A DNA stretch of 64,000 bases from Ashinkailepas kermadecensis (taxonomy: Eukaryota > Arthropoda > Thecostraca > Neolepadidae), in the NCBI GenBank assembly GCA_034440615.1, contig JAOTOM010005112.1, positions 479,501 through 543,500 on the forward strand, written 5' to 3'. Position numbers and translations under genes: made by a program. The notes beneath the pieces were generated by a model. That model was given only the letters and a program-made list of their open reading frames with translations, did no database searches and was not told the origin of the DNA. Below are positions 36,786-49,005 of the stretch, piece by piece. Position 1 is the first letter of the stretch; each line of letters opens with the position of its first letter.

Positions 36786-37040
36786 TGTCAAGTTAAGCAA
36801 TTGAAAAAAAGCACGCGAGAAAAAAAGCGTGCAAAGACACGTGGAATGCAGAAAGCCTCCTCAGTGGTGCAGACACTTAAAGAAACTCCAAACCAGAAAC
36901 AAACTAGGTCAAGATAGAATCCTCTGAGGAAGCCCGAGCCGATGGTCCACATACATATCGATACATACACTCACGCACATATATAGACATAGATCCAATA
37001 TAACGCGTAATACATAGAATATAATTTATGTTTATGTAAT

Positions 37041-37723
37041 TTAAGTGATATACCAAGACGTCGTTTGCGTGTTTAGTTGCGGCCGTAGATTACGTATGTG
37101 TAGAGATTCGAGGACCTTTAGATCAGCGTTGTCCCTGGCTGTTGTTAGAATTTCTACTTTGAAGTTTGTGTTAGTGTCGCTGTGTTCCATGTTATAATGT
37201 TTGTCGATCATGTGTTCGCCTAAAGGTGTGTATGCTCTTCGAAGTCTGGCATCTCCCAAGTGCTCATTGTACCTATCCCTGATACTACGTTTGGTTTCAC
37301 CGACATAAAATATTCCAAGACAGCGGTTGCACGTTATTTTATAAACTACGTTTTTCGCGTGCATCTACCTTTGAGCCCGTTGATGCAGGTGTGGCACGTT
37401 CTTCTACCAGCAGGGCATGGCGGAATTTCCGGGGCTGAGCGGACCAGGTAAGATTTCAGCGTAGGTCCGCTAGTCCAGGCTACCCTAACATGGTTTAGAT
37501 GAGACGAACGGATGGCTGCGTTTACCTGTCGACATAGTTGGTCATCGACAAATGGAAGTCTCATGTAAACATAGTTGGGATTACTACCCGCTCGATGCCG
37601 ACGTTGCCCACTTATCCTACTCCTGTTGTGAGGGTGAACAGCACGAGCGGCGGAGTGTACCCGATGTGCTGGGTATCCGTTTTCCAGGAAAGAGTTGTCA
37701 TCTTCGCAAGGCTCCGCTCGCAT
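37041..37723 (-). pseudogene. Penelope left copy: Cys-rich linker and GIY-YIG endonuclease
   Basis: The 37346-37723 frame gives KSYLVRSAPEIPPCPAG...CHTCINGLKGRC, the Cys-rich linker preceding the endonuclease. After a frameshift at the A5 run near 37355, the 37041-37364 frame gives VVYKITCNRC...FYVGETKRSIRDRYNEH, then a downstream ESLHIRNLRPQLN. Y-K-I and F-Y-V-G correspond to GIY and YIG, R-x-R-x-x-x-H is the catalytic Arg region, and E with N near the end fits the conserved Glu and Asn. It would cut target DNA for insertion. Confidence 0.85.
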
Positions 37724-38485
37724 GAAATAGTATCGGAGGAGACTCGTGCTGCTCTCCTCATTTGGGATGTTAAAACGGCCTTTTTAGTAGCCATCGGGTG
37801 GGCCGAATCATAGTGCAAGATGATGGGGGCTGCCATAGGTTTAAAGTACAGTTCGGTGGTGTAGCTCCCATCAGCCTGAACTACAAACAACGTATCAAGG
37901 AAAGGAATCGAACTGCTATGACCAGTGTGTTCTAAGGTGAACTTGATGCTGGAGTGTTGTTGGTTAATTTCTGCAAAGAAGTCGAGCAGAGAGGCCAAGC
38001 CATGTGTCCAAACACCAAAAATATCGTCTATATACCTCATGTGAGAGCTGGTTTCAAATCATACGAAGCTAAGAAGATCGACTCAAGGCGGTGCATAAAA
38101 GCAATCGCTAAAGGAGGTGCACATCGGTTACCATAGCCACTCCTTTTGTTTGCTTGTACATTGAGTTACCGAAACGTATGAGGTTATTGCTGAAAATATG
38201 TGTTAGTAATTTCACACAGTCCTGTACCCCAATCCCGAAAAGACAAATGTCATCCAGATTGTCCTCGATTAGACGAATCACAGCATCTATTCCCTCCTTT
38301 ATCGGAATGCTGCCATATAGATTTTACGTCCATGGTGAAAACAATACTGCCTTCCGGAAGTTTGGTAGGGAACGTTTCTTTCACCCTCTGTAGGTACGAC
38401 TCCGTGTTTGTCAGATGGGCGGGAACCAACGCTAGTATCTGGACCAGAATCTTGCTCAAGAACCAAGATAACTTGTCTAGGGGTC
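37612..38485 (-). pseudogene. Penelope left copy: reverse transcriptase, fragmented
   Basis: Upstream minus-strand frames give SKILVQILALVPAHLTNTESYLQ and SIVFTMDVKS (RT motif A region). The 37612-38040 frame gives MRYIDDIFGVW, with Y-I-D-D as the catalytic motif, and FTLEHTGHSSSIPFLDT. At least two frameshifts, near 38315 and within 37680-37720, break it. The N-terminal part of the RT is missing. Confidence 0.85.
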
Positions 38486-39249
38486 ACCACTCGCCGACAC
38501 TATAGGGCGCATCTATATGGCAGCATTCCGATAAAGGAGGGAATAGATGCTGTGATTCGTCTAATCGAGGACAATCTGGATGACATTTGTCTTTTCGGGA
38601 TTGGGGTACAGGACTGTGTGAAATTACTAACACATATTTTCAGCAATAACCTCATACGTTTCGGTAACTCAATGTACAAGCAAACAAAAGGAGTGGCTAT
38701 GGGTAACCGATGTGCACCTCCTTTAGCGATTGCTTTTATGCACCGCCTTGAGTCGATCTTCTTAGCTTCGTATGATTTGAAACCAGCTCTCTACATGAGG
38801 TATATAGACGATATTTTTGGTGTTTGGACACATGGCTTGGCCTCTCTGCTCGACTTCTTTGCAGAAATTAACCAACAACACTCCAGCATCAAGTTCACCT
38901 TAGAACACACTGGTCATAGCAGTTCGATTCCTTTCCTTGATACGTTGTTTGTAGTTCAGGCTGATGGGAGCTACACCACCGAACTGTACTTTAAACCTAT
39001 GGCAGCCCCATCATCTTGCACTATGATTCGGCCCACCCGATGGCTACTAAAAAGGCCGTTTTAACATCCCAAATGAGGAGAGCAGCACGAGTCTCCTCCG
39101 ATACTATTTCATGCGAGCGGAGCCTTGCGAAGATGACAACTCTTTTCCTGGAAAACGGATACCCAGCACATCGGGTACACTCCGCCGCTCGTGCTGTTCA
39201 CCCTCACAACAGGAGTAGGATAGTGGGCAACGTCGGCATCGAGCGGTAG
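38408..39249 (+). pseudogene. Penelope right copy: reverse transcriptase, fragmented
   Basis: The frame 38408-39064 joins spacer-derived sequence to the RT at about 38511: SIPIKEGIDAVIRLIEDN, KQTKGVAMGNRCAPPLAIAF (RT motif B), MRYIDDIFGVW (catalytic Y-I-D-D), then SIPFLDTLFV. It shifts at about 39010 into the 39016-39249 frame (AHPMATKKAVLTSQMRRA ...), which stops early relative to the left copy. The copy lacks RT motif A, so it was truncated when the palindrome formed. Confidence 0.87.
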
Positions 39250-39790
39250 TGATCCCAACTATGTTTACATGAGACTTCCATTTGTCGATGACCAACTATG
39301 TCGAGGTAAACGCAGCCATCCGTTCGTCTCATCTAAACCATGTTAGGGTGCCTGGACTAGCGGACCTACGCTGAAATCTTACCTGGTCCGCTCGCCCTGG
39401 AAATTCCGCCATGCCCTGCTGGTGAAGAACGTGCCACACCTGCATCAACGGCTCAAAGGTAGATGCACGCGAAAAACGTAGTTTATAAAATAACGTGCAA
39501 CCGCTGTCTTGGAATATTTTATGTCGGTGAAACCAAACGTAGTATCGGGATAGGTACAATGAGCACTTGGGAGATGCCAGACTTCGAAGGCATACACACC
39601 TTTAGGCGAACACATGATCGACAAACATTATAACATGGAACACAGCGACACTAACACAAACTTCAAGTAGAAATTCTAGCAACAGCCAGGGACAACGCTG
39701 ATCTAAGGTCCTCGAATCTCTACATACGTAATCTACGGCCGCAACTAAACACGCAAACGACGTCTTGGTATATCACTTAAATTACATAAA
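39250..39790 (+). pseudogene. Penelope right copy: linker and GIY-YIG, degraded
   Basis: This is the inverted homologue of 37041-37610. The nucleotide sequence is recognisable throughout (for example gtttataaaataacgtgcaacc and attttatgtcggtgaaacc). Small deletions, such as one base within agtatcgggataggtac and others near 39660-39710, interrupt every frame. Confidence 0.8.
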
Positions 39791-40031
39791 CATAAATTAT
39801 ATTCTATGTATTACGCGTTATATTGGATCTATGTCTATATATGTGCTGAGTGTATGTATCGATATGTATGTGGACCATCGGCTCGGGCTTCCTCAGAGGA
39901 TTCTATCTTGACCTAGTTTGTTTCTGGTTTGGAGTTTCTTTAGTGTTGCACCACTGAGGAGGCTTTTCTGCATTCCACTGTCTTTGCACGTTTTTTTCGC
40001 GTGCTTTTTTTTCAATTGCTTAACTTGACAT

Positions 40032-40086
40032 TTTTATATCACTCCTGACGATGGCCCCTGGCCGAAACGTTCAGTACCTAATAAAG
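40032..40086 (+). ncRNA. Hammerhead-ribozyme-like motif, right Penelope copy
   Basis: Same architecture as the left copy: CTGACGA at 40045-40051, helix II GGCC-CCT-GGCC, GAAAC at 40064-40068, GTT then CAGT. Here the first helix-I pair is C-C instead of C-G, so this copy should be weaker or inactive. The AATAAA inside the outer helix-I strand could also act as a polyadenylation signal (inference). Confidence 0.5.
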
Positions 40087-40161
40087 TATAATCCTTAACG
40101 TTACTTTGATGTCAACTCGCACCTCCTGGTATATTGGGTCGTTGTTTCTTTACACGCAATG

Positions 40162-40616
40162 TCTAAAACCCAGGAGCATCTGAGAGCCATTCTTCGTTGT
40201 ATTATAAAATCTTTCCCACGGTAGCTTGGCTGGCGTGACAGCACGTGAGACCGTAAAATTTACGCCACAGACGAAGTTGGCTCCAGCAAATTAACCGATC
40301 CATCGATACAATGATCCGGCTGAGAATGAGGAAGATTATATTTGGTAATGTTTCAGGGCAGCCTTGATTGTAGGAAAAGTATTTTCGATGGGGAAAATAT
40401 AAAGGTATCGAGGGAATGACAACAGTTGGGGCTATGCGTGCCTACCACTTTTCACCCAAAATGGGACCTGACAGAGACGCTGATAATAGGCCCAGCTCAC
40501 TTCGATGAACGTTGCTCCGGGATGAATAAAGTGCTAATTCCACGTTTTTTGTGTTAGTCCACAAAACTGAATGGAATGTCTTCAGCACGCAAGTCAATGT
40601 GTATGTCTGGTTTTTT
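40162..40616. other. No gene recognised
   Basis: Sequence between the Penelope palindrome and the foldback element. Nothing is supported. Confidence 0.4.
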
Positions 40617-40944
40617 GGTGTGGGATGAAATGTATTTATCCCACGCCGAAAGTATGATTGCTCTCGGGTCACGTACGTTTGTAAAACCGTGGTTTAACAG
40701 AATGTGTCAATCGCATGGTGGTCGGTGTTAATCATACGGTGCAATACACTTTATATTATACAGCACCTGGGTGCAATGATCTTTAGAGCCAGTCCATTTG
40801 CTATTCATTCCCCACAACTGCACTGGTGGTTGAACCAGTATAAAATAAATGTAGCGTGAAAGCTGGCATGGGATACAATTATTAATTTACTCGCGAGTTA
40901 ACGCATATTGTTTAAGCCACTCTCCTACGGCTCGTGGTTTAAAG
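40617..40944 (+). mobile_element. Extra half copy of the foldback element
   Basis: It is a direct, diverged repeat of 40955-41280. Shared order: cacgc(c/t)(g/a)gaaagtatg, aaa(a/g)ccgtggttta, gtgttaat, ggtgcaata, tttatattata, gcaatgatc, tttgctattcattc, caactgcactgg and cggcatgggat variants. It represents one arm only. Confidence 0.75.
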
Positions 40945-42105
40945 AAAAGTTCCACCCACTCGTGGTGTAATATATATATTATCACACGCTAGAAAGTATG
41001 GTTCATGTTTCGTCGGGTGCTTTTACAAAGCCGTGGTTTACATATGTGTTTATCGCACGAGTGTTAATTGTCCGGTGCAATAACCTTTATATTATACAAT
41101 GCCTGAATGCAATGATCGTTAGAAACATTCCGTTTGCTATTCATTCTACGCAACTGCACTGGGGGTTAAGCTGGAACACACATAAAGTTCGCGTGAAAAC
41201 CGGCATGGGATAAAATTATTTAACCAATCGTGACTGAAACATTTCACTTCAGCCACGAGCCGTAGGCGAGTTGCTTAAACATAATGATTAAATCGCTAAT
41301 GGCTTAATATATAGTAAACACATATGGCTTGCCTGATGTTTGTGTACTGCGGGTGGTACAATTACGTTACCGCACGGCGCAGCTAACCATTGGGATGAAA
41401 AGGCAATTCGCTGCAGTTTCGAAGCCTTTCACTCAGCAGGCCAGCCAGAGGCCTCAGAGCTACGGTCAGCTCAAGAACGGTATTGTCAACAAGTAGCATG
41501 TATGGTCCACTCGATACATGTATGGTGCACCCGATGCATGCCACTTGTTGGCAATGCCGTTTTTGAGCTGACCGTAGTTCTTAGACCTCGGGCTGATCTG
41601 CTGAATGAAGGCCTTCGAAATTGCAGGGAATTGGCTTTTCGTCCCAATGGTTAGCTGCGCCGTGCGGTAACATAATCGTACCACCCGCAGTACACAAACA
41701 TCAGATAAGCCATATGCTGTTTACTCTATATCAAACCATGAGTCCTCTAATTATGATATCAAACTACCCGCCTACAGCTCGTGGTTGAAATAAAATGTTT
41801 CTGTAACGATTGTTTTAATAATTTATTTCATGCCGGCATTCACGTGGATTTTATGCGTATTCCACCTGAACCACCAGTGCAGTTGTGCAAAATGAAAAGC
41901 AAATGGTCTGTCTCTGAAGGTCATTGCACTCAGGCAGTGTATAATGGTCTAATACAAAGGTCGTTGTACCGTACAATTAACACTCATCGTGCGTGCGATT
42001 AAGACACCGTCAACCACGGTTTTGCAAAAGCACGCGGCCGAACATGAACCGTACTTTCTAGCGTGTGTAATATTTATTACACCACGAGTGGGTGGAACTT
42101 TACGA
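40945..42105. mobile_element. Foldback element, ~570-bp inverted arms
   Basis: The arms are complementary from aagttccacccactcgtgg (40945) / ccacgagtgggtggaactt (ends about 42104) inward to tacggtcagctcaagaacgg / ccgtttttgagctgaccgta. The centre is near 41518 with almost no spacer. Arm identity looks about 80-90 percent by eye, so it is old enough to have diverged. No coding capacity. Foldback DNA transposons with long inverted repeats are an established class; assignment here rests on structure only. Confidence 0.85.
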
Positions 42106-42119
42106 CGGATGAGGCCCAC

Positions 42120-43985
42120 ACCGCATAACGGGGCACACACCGCCCCTGGTCTGTTGGAGGGGCCCAAGATGTTTCAAGAGGGCCACCGGTCAGACAGAGG
42201 AGGCTCTGGATCGCTAAGGAGGGTCCCTGCGCTGACTAAGAGGACTCCTAGCCGCTGGGGGACCTTGAACAGTCAGGAAGGGCCCAGAGCCGACATGAAG
42301 GGTCCCTATGCTTACGGAGGGAGCCTAAGCCGCACAGTGGCTCCTTGCGTGATCTAGGAGGCTCAAGCTGCTGCAAGAGGAACTCAGGCCGTATGTGGTG
42401 TCTTGAGCCGTCTAAGACGGCCCCTGAGTCTACGGAGGGGTCCCGGGCCGGACGTTCAGGGCCACTAAATCAGTTTGGGCTCACGCTAATGGAGAGGGCC
42501 TCGAAGCTGACAGCGGGCCTTACGCTAATGAAAATTCCCTGAGCTATGGAGACTATCCAGGCCAAAGAGGAGGGTTCCCGGTGCCAAGCAAATGGCCTCT
42601 AAACACAAGGAGTCCCGGGCTGTTAAAAGCAGTGGCGTGCTCAAGGGATGAAGGGACAGCATCCCCTTAGCGAGTCCGATGGGGCCCTCCAGGCGACCGC
42701 CTACAAGGGCCCTCAAGATATATAAAAGAGGAAAAACAAATCATATCTAACAGATTGTGTCGAATGGACCCTGGACGCCTGACAACGTCTACCCTGATGG
42801 CTGGTAAGATATGTGAAGAGAAGAGAAGACCCGCCCGAGAGTCGGAGTGCCCATGCCAGCTGGAAAGAGCAGTCTCTGCTTGAAAGAACCCCTAACAGCT
42901 GAGGAATAAACAGGGCACTGAGTGCCGTGCCTTCTGAGGCATAAGCAGGGCGTCTGAGGGCTAGTGATGGCCGGGATGCTCTTTGCATTTCAAAGGGCCC
43001 CTGAACAGGACCTCTAAGAGCTGATGAGGACTATTGAGAGCCCATCTCAGAGCTGAAATGTCCCCGAGATGAGAGCTAGACAGGGCTATTCATGACTGTG
43101 CTGGGCCCTTAAAAGCAGGAGAGGGCCCTGAGGGATGAAGTGGGTCTCTGAAAGTCAGAGAGAACTGAACTTGGATTCTCCTGAGGTTGAGAGAGGCCCC
43201 TAATGGATTGACAAGGTCCCCTGAGAGCCAAAAAGAGTCCCTGTGGGCAGACGATTACTGTGAGGAATACTGAGGGTCAGTCCCAGAGCACAGAATGTCC
43301 TTGAAACCCCAAAAAATAACTGTTGATGAAGGAGAAGGGACCCTAGCAGCTTGAGAGGGCCCATGATGGCTAACAAAGCCCCCTGAAAGCTAAGGAGAGT
43401 CTCTGAGGCTAACGATGGTTGCGAGGAATACTGAGGTACAGTTTCAGAGCTAGAATGTCCTTGGTAGTCCGAAAGGTTGTCGAGGACTGGCAAGAGGCCC
43501 CTGAGAGCTAGAGCGAACTGGATACCCCTGGGGCTTGAGAGGAACCCTGAGGATTGAAGAGAGCCGCCGATGGGCTAAGGAGAGTTCCGAGAGGTGACAA
43601 TGTTTGTTAGAAATTTTAAAGTATGTCTTGGTGCTGCAGGATGCCCCTGAGAGCTAGACAGGTTTGTCGAGAACTGGCAATGGACCATGGAAGTTGGAAA
43701 GAGCTTCTGAGGGATGAATAAGGATCCTGAGAGTCAGAGAGGGCTGGACAGATCTCTGAGCTTTAGAATGAGCACCTGAGGGATCGGTGCCCCTTGAGAG
43801 TTAAGAGAGTCCTTGAGAACTGCTGATGTTTGCGAGGAATACTGAGGGTCCACCTCAGAGCTAAGATATCCTTGAGAGGCATAAATGTTGATGAGGACTG
43901 CGAAAGTCTCCTAAAAGCCAGATGGAGCCATGAGAGGTGAACAGAGCCGAGTCCAGAGAGACTTTCCTGAAGGCAGGGAAGCACT
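42120..43985 (+). repeat. Long degenerate array of gggcccctgagagctga-like units
   Basis: About 1.85 kb of imperfect ~28-33-bp units. The left part uses aggagggcccctgagccgct, the right part gagggcccctgagagctgaga. Insertions such as tgcgaggaatactgagg recur at about 43255, 43425 and 43830, suggesting a higher-order period near 170-400 bp. All frames are chance. Confidence 0.8.
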
Positions 43986-44079
43986 TATTACTGGAGAACA
44001 AATAGGCGAGGTTCGCCTGAGCTCTCACTATGATGCACAACCATCCTGAAAAGGTGCCGTGACCTGCCAAGACACTAAC

Positions 44080-44520
44080 AAGTGCCTGCTGCGACCTGCT
44101 GCTGCTGCGTGCCTGCTGCGACCTGCTGCTGCTGCGTGCCTGCCTGCTGCTGCGACCTGCTGCGACACTAAAAAGTGTCGTTACCTACTATTTCTTGAGA
44201 ACAAAGAAACACCGTTACCAGGCGACTTCCCGAAAGCCGATGGCGGCCACCCCAGCGGCGACGACTGTCCCAATGGCCACGGCCGCCACAGCGGCGAAGA
44301 CCACTTCAGCGGCGGTGGTCATTCCAGCGGCCAAAGACGTCCCAGTGGTGACGGTCGTCCCAGCATCCACCGCCATCCAAGCAGCGGCGGCCGCCCCTGT
44401 GGCCATGGCCGCCCGAGCGGCCACGGCCGTCATAGCGGTAATGGACGCCCAAGCGGTCACAGCCATCCCAGTGGCCTGACCACAGCTGCCACAGCAGCTA
44501 CGGTCGCTCTAGCGATGGCG
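44080..44520 (+). repeat. CTG-rich block followed by ccagcggccacggccgc minisatellite
   Basis: 44080-44170 is tgcgacctgctgctgctgcg repeated, flanked by gacactaacaagtg and gacactaaaaagtg. 44230-44520 is a purine/GC array with ~18-21-bp periodicity (agcggccacggccgtc variants). It gives Gly/Ser/His-rich and Ala/Thr-rich frames in different phases, hence not convincing coding. Confidence 0.8.
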
Positions 44521-45106
44521 AAAAAGACAGCTTATTGATAGCTGTGATGACTTCTGTTCCAGCTGATTTCCTTTTGGCCTGTGTGACGCATGCTAGGGGA
44601 AATGGCCACAAATTCGCAGGATGTTGTATGTTGGGCATTGCTGGTCCTGCATGTTGCTAGTCCTTCCTAGTTGCTAGTTGCTAGTTCATACAATTTTGTA
44701 TCTATTTTTCACCACCGGTATTCATGCCTCATATTGAGGAAGTATGAAGGTGTTCAGAAGGCTCAACAATGTGACCCTCACTCTTATCATGAACACCCTT
44801 CATATTCAACTATTTCTTAACGTGGGGGATAAAAGAAAGAAGTAATCTGCAATGGTTTTCATGAGGATGAGCAATCGTAGTTTTTCCGAGGTAATAATAT
44901 GCACGCCTTCATTAGATATGTATTAATTTCCCTTTATTTTCCGTAATGAGGTTTCTTTTGTTAGTCGTTGTCGGCAACTAAACCGATTGCTTTTCTGGTC
45001 ATTACCCGACTGTTGGATCTTGATTGCAGGCTTCGCAATTGCAGGCTTCCAGCTCGATGTGCCTGATTTTCGCACGTATTTAACCATATTTGTCTATGCA
45101 CATTGA
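44521..45106. other. No gene recognised
   Basis: A ttgctagt triplet repeat (44655-44690) is the only structure noticed. Confidence 0.45.
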
Positions 45107-45920
<814 letters not shown>

Positions 45921-46154
45921 CCCTTTGAAAACAAAGTGCCCGAGATACGCTGAATTTCGAGAAAAAAGTGGGTGGGGGCGTTAAGTAGATAACTGGTAAG
46001 GGTAAAAGTTGGTAAGTGGGCCTTATTCAGATGCTGCCCCCTCCCTCTGGGCGAAATTCTGTTCCTGCCCATATTACTGTGTCTGCCAATCCCAGTTCCG
46101 CCTCTGTCCTCACCGTGTGAATGTGCCCGCTCGTTGCCTGTCCAAGATTTTCTC

Positions 46155-46360
46155 CCCATCTGTCTGCGGTGCCGTCCTGCTGGGGCGTGTTGTGGTGGTT
46201 GGTCAGAATGCCCCGCCCCACCCACAAAGTCTGTCTGCAGTGCCGTCCTCCTGGGGTGTGTTGTGGTGGCTGTTCAGAACGCCCCCCCCCCCCTCCTCCC
46301 GTCTGTCTGCTGCAGTGCTGTCCTCCTGAGGCGTGTTGTCGTGGTTGGTCAGAACGGTTC
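46155..46360 (+). repeat. ~73-bp tandem repeat, 3 copies
   Basis: tgtctgc(g/a)gtgccgtcct, ctggggtgtgttgtggtgg and gtcagaacgcccc recur at about 46158, 46231 and 46305. A C-run lies in the second copy. Confidence 0.88.
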
Positions 46361-46669
46361 ATCTATAACCCACCACCAATGGGATTGCGGAGGCGTTCGG
46401 CTTGTTACCAAGTCTGCTGAGCCCTGCAGAGCACGTCAGTCTGCCCCCGTGCCACGTGCTGCACGGTGGTGGCCCGCAGAAGACAGCAGTCAACTATTTA
46501 CACAGCGGATGCTTCTTGGTCAGAGAGGCAATATCTGAACCGTCTCACCAGCCGCAGTGCAAACAGCCGCCACAACTTGTGGCGCCGTCCACACCCGAAG
46601 TGGGCCGCCTCTGCAGATCCATTTGCGAGCCGTCAGCGCACACCCACTGAGATCGGCCCGTCCGCCCGT

Positions 46670-46750
46670 CCGTAGTGCTCGGCCCAACTTCAGCCGCCAC
46701 GACTGCCACGTAGTGCTCGGCCCAGCTTCAGCCGCCACGACTGCCACGCC
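46670..46750 (+). repeat. ~38-bp direct duplication
   Basis: cgtagtgctcggccca(a/g)ctt then cagccgccacgactgccac occurs twice in tandem. Confidence 0.88.
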
Positions 46751-46764
46751 TATCGCTGCGAACC

Positions 46765-47600
46765 AGCTGGTTGGGAGACCGCTGTCTCTCAGACAATGTC
46801 AGCTGGGGACCAGCCAGCTGGGAGACTCCTGTCTCTCAGACGATGTCAGCTGGGGACCAGCCAGCTGGGAGACTCCTGTCTCTCAGACGATGTCCGCTGG
46901 GGACCAGCCAGCTGGGAGACTCCTGTCTCTCAGACAATGTCCGCTGGGGACCAGCTAGCTGGGAGACTCCTGTCTCTCAGACAATGTCCGCTGGGGACCA
47001 TCCAGCTGGGAGACCCCTGTCTCTCAGACAATGTCCGCTGGGAACCAGCCAGCTGGGAGACTCCTGTCTCTCAGACAATGTCCGCTGGAGACCAGCCAGC
47101 TGGGAGACTCCTGTCTCTCAGACGATGTCCGCTGGGGACCAGCCAGCTGGGAGACTCCTGTCTCTCCGACAATGTCCGCTGGAGACCAGCCAGATGGGAG
47201 ACTCCTGTCTCTCAGACGATGTCCGCTGGGGACCAGCCAGCTGGGAGACTCCTGTCTCTCAGACGATGTCCGCTGGTGATCAGCCAGCTGGGAGACTCCT
47301 GTCTCTCAGACAATGTCCGCTGGGGACCAGCCAGCTGGGAGACTCCTGTCTCTCAGACGTTGTCCGCTGGGGACCAGCCAGCTGGGAGACTCCTGTCTCT
47401 CAGACGATGTCCGCTGGTGATCAGCCAGCTGGGAGACTCCTGTCTCTAAGACAATGTCCGCTGGGGACCAGCCAGCTGGGAGACTCCTGTCTCTCAGACG
47501 TTGTCCGCTGGGGACCAGCCAGCTGTGAGACCGCTGGCAGTCGGACGACATGCGCTGGAACCAGCCAGCTGGGAGACCGCTGTCTGTCAGACGATTTTTT
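46765..47600 (+). repeat. 47-bp minisatellite, ~17 copies
   Basis: The unit starts cagctgggagactcctgtct, continues ctcagac(a/g)atgtccgctg and ends gggaccagc. Consecutive starts are at 46815 and 46862. Variants are point changes; one subset reads ctggtgatcagc. The period is not a multiple of three, so the 316- and 217-codon frames cycle through phases and are artefacts. Confidence 0.95.
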
Positions 47601-48809
47601 GAGTCTGCAAATTTTCTGGGTGACCCATGAAGGGCCGCTAACGTTCAATGAAATGTCGTTTAGTTGGCCATTTTCATGCACGTCGTCCAAGAGAGGGCTG
47701 TCCGATACATTATCTACTTAGTGAGGATTCCGTGGTTCCACCAAAGATAGAAATGACGTGAAGAGATGATGGGTGTGTGTATCTTCTCAGACCTATATTA
47801 TGTACCCCATCGGACCGTCGAAAGAACATCCTTACATACGTAGCTATTACGCCCGGAGTTATAAGCAGATACGGTGCCAAAAAGCCACACAAGGCACAAT
47901 TGTTCAGGGTCAATGCATACATGCCTGTTATCGCAGCAAAACCACAAAGTTGGCGATTACGCAGATTGCTACAATGATCCATGTGTCATCTGAAAGCTGT
48001 AGCTTGAGGGAAAGGTGAATGTAGAGTACTGGAATAATTATCGCGTGGGAACGCGCTTTACATCCCTCGGCTTTGAGTCTGTCATATTAAATATGAATAT
48101 AATTTCGAGGTGATATATCTACCTGCATATATTTGGGATACAATATTTTGCACAAAACAAGTGAAACAAACAATACGTTATGTCAATATTGATAAGAATG
48201 GACATGTGAACAGCCAAATGTCACTATGAAAACAATGGGTAACGTTCATAACTATGCATTGTGCATCAATTACGTTTCGCTATTCTTTCCAATTAGCTAA
48301 AGCGCGGGGTGCATATCTGACTCTAAATACATTTCGGCATCCTGTGCAAGTTGCCAAAGAACACTTACGTCATCTATTGTCATAACGCTATATTATTTGG
48401 ATGGATGCCAGGTTACTCGCACAAATTGGATAGGCTAGGCATTTCAAGAGACAGCTACTGTTTACGTTGAGATTTCTTTCGGTGTCTTGGCTAGTGCTTG
48501 GTCATTCTGTCACCATCTGTCACTTGCAATGGGGGGGGGGGTGTTGTCAGACGCCCATCTGGACATCCCGGGACGTCACCGGGGTCGGTGGCGATCATCA
48601 TTGGTATCGCAATCTTTGGGGTGGAAAAAGTAAATTATCTTGAAATGCAGGTGGAACTCAGAAAGCTGAATTCAAATAATCGACCTAAAAATTAGAGCCT
48701 CCGCTTCTATTGTGGGTAGTAATTATGTGGTACAAAGGCTAGTGGTAGTCCGATGGCTATGCGATTCCGAAGATGAAGCGCATCCGGTCAGGTCCACTGC
48801 ACAAGGTCC
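47601..48809. other. No gene recognised; G-run at 48532-48541
   Basis: AT-rich unique-looking sequence. Nothing is supported. Confidence 0.45.
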
Positions 48810-48824
48810 ACTGCACTGCACCAG

Positions 48825-49005
48825 GCAGTGCAGTGGTTGGTTCACGAGACCAGCTGACCGGCGGCCTGTCCTCACCGACCAAGCGGTTCTGATGCGTCTA
48901 ATTGGCCAGGTATCGTCAGTGCAGCGGTTAGTTAACAAGACCCGCTGGCCGGCGGCCTGTCCTGACCGACCCAGTGGTTCTGATGCGTCTAATTGCGTCC
49001 GTCTC
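48825..49005 (+). repeat. ~92-bp direct duplication
   Basis: gtgcagtggttggttcacga, cggcggcctgtcctcaccga and ggttctgatgcgtctaattg recur about 90 bases later as gtgcagcggttagttaacaa, cggcggcctgtcctgaccga and ggttctgatgcgtctaattg. Confidence 0.85.

Larger units (their letters stand above)
36650..40161. mobile_element. Two Penelope-like retroelement copies, head to head
   Basis: A large inverted repeat. The left arm (36650-38323) reads on the minus strand and the right arm (38511-40161) on the plus strand, so the 5' sides face each other. The middle 38324-38510 is not duplicated; it is extra upstream sequence of the left copy. Each arm carries RT sequence, a Cys-rich linker, a GIY-YIG endonuclease segment and a ribozyme-like terminal segment. 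Outer ends share gcgtgtaaagaaa...ggtgc blocks in inverted order. Penelope-like elements are known for RT plus GIY-YIG and for partial or inverted tandem structures. Both copies have frameshifts. Confidence 0.9.

Noticed and set aside
44059..44538. Gly/Ser/His-rich secreted protein of 159 codons
   Set aside because: Produced by a CTG block and an 18-21-bp minisatellite; another phase is equally open with Ala/Thr-rich sequence.
46771..47721. 316-codon frame on the plus strand
   Set aside because: Translation of the 47-bp minisatellite; two other phases are equally open.
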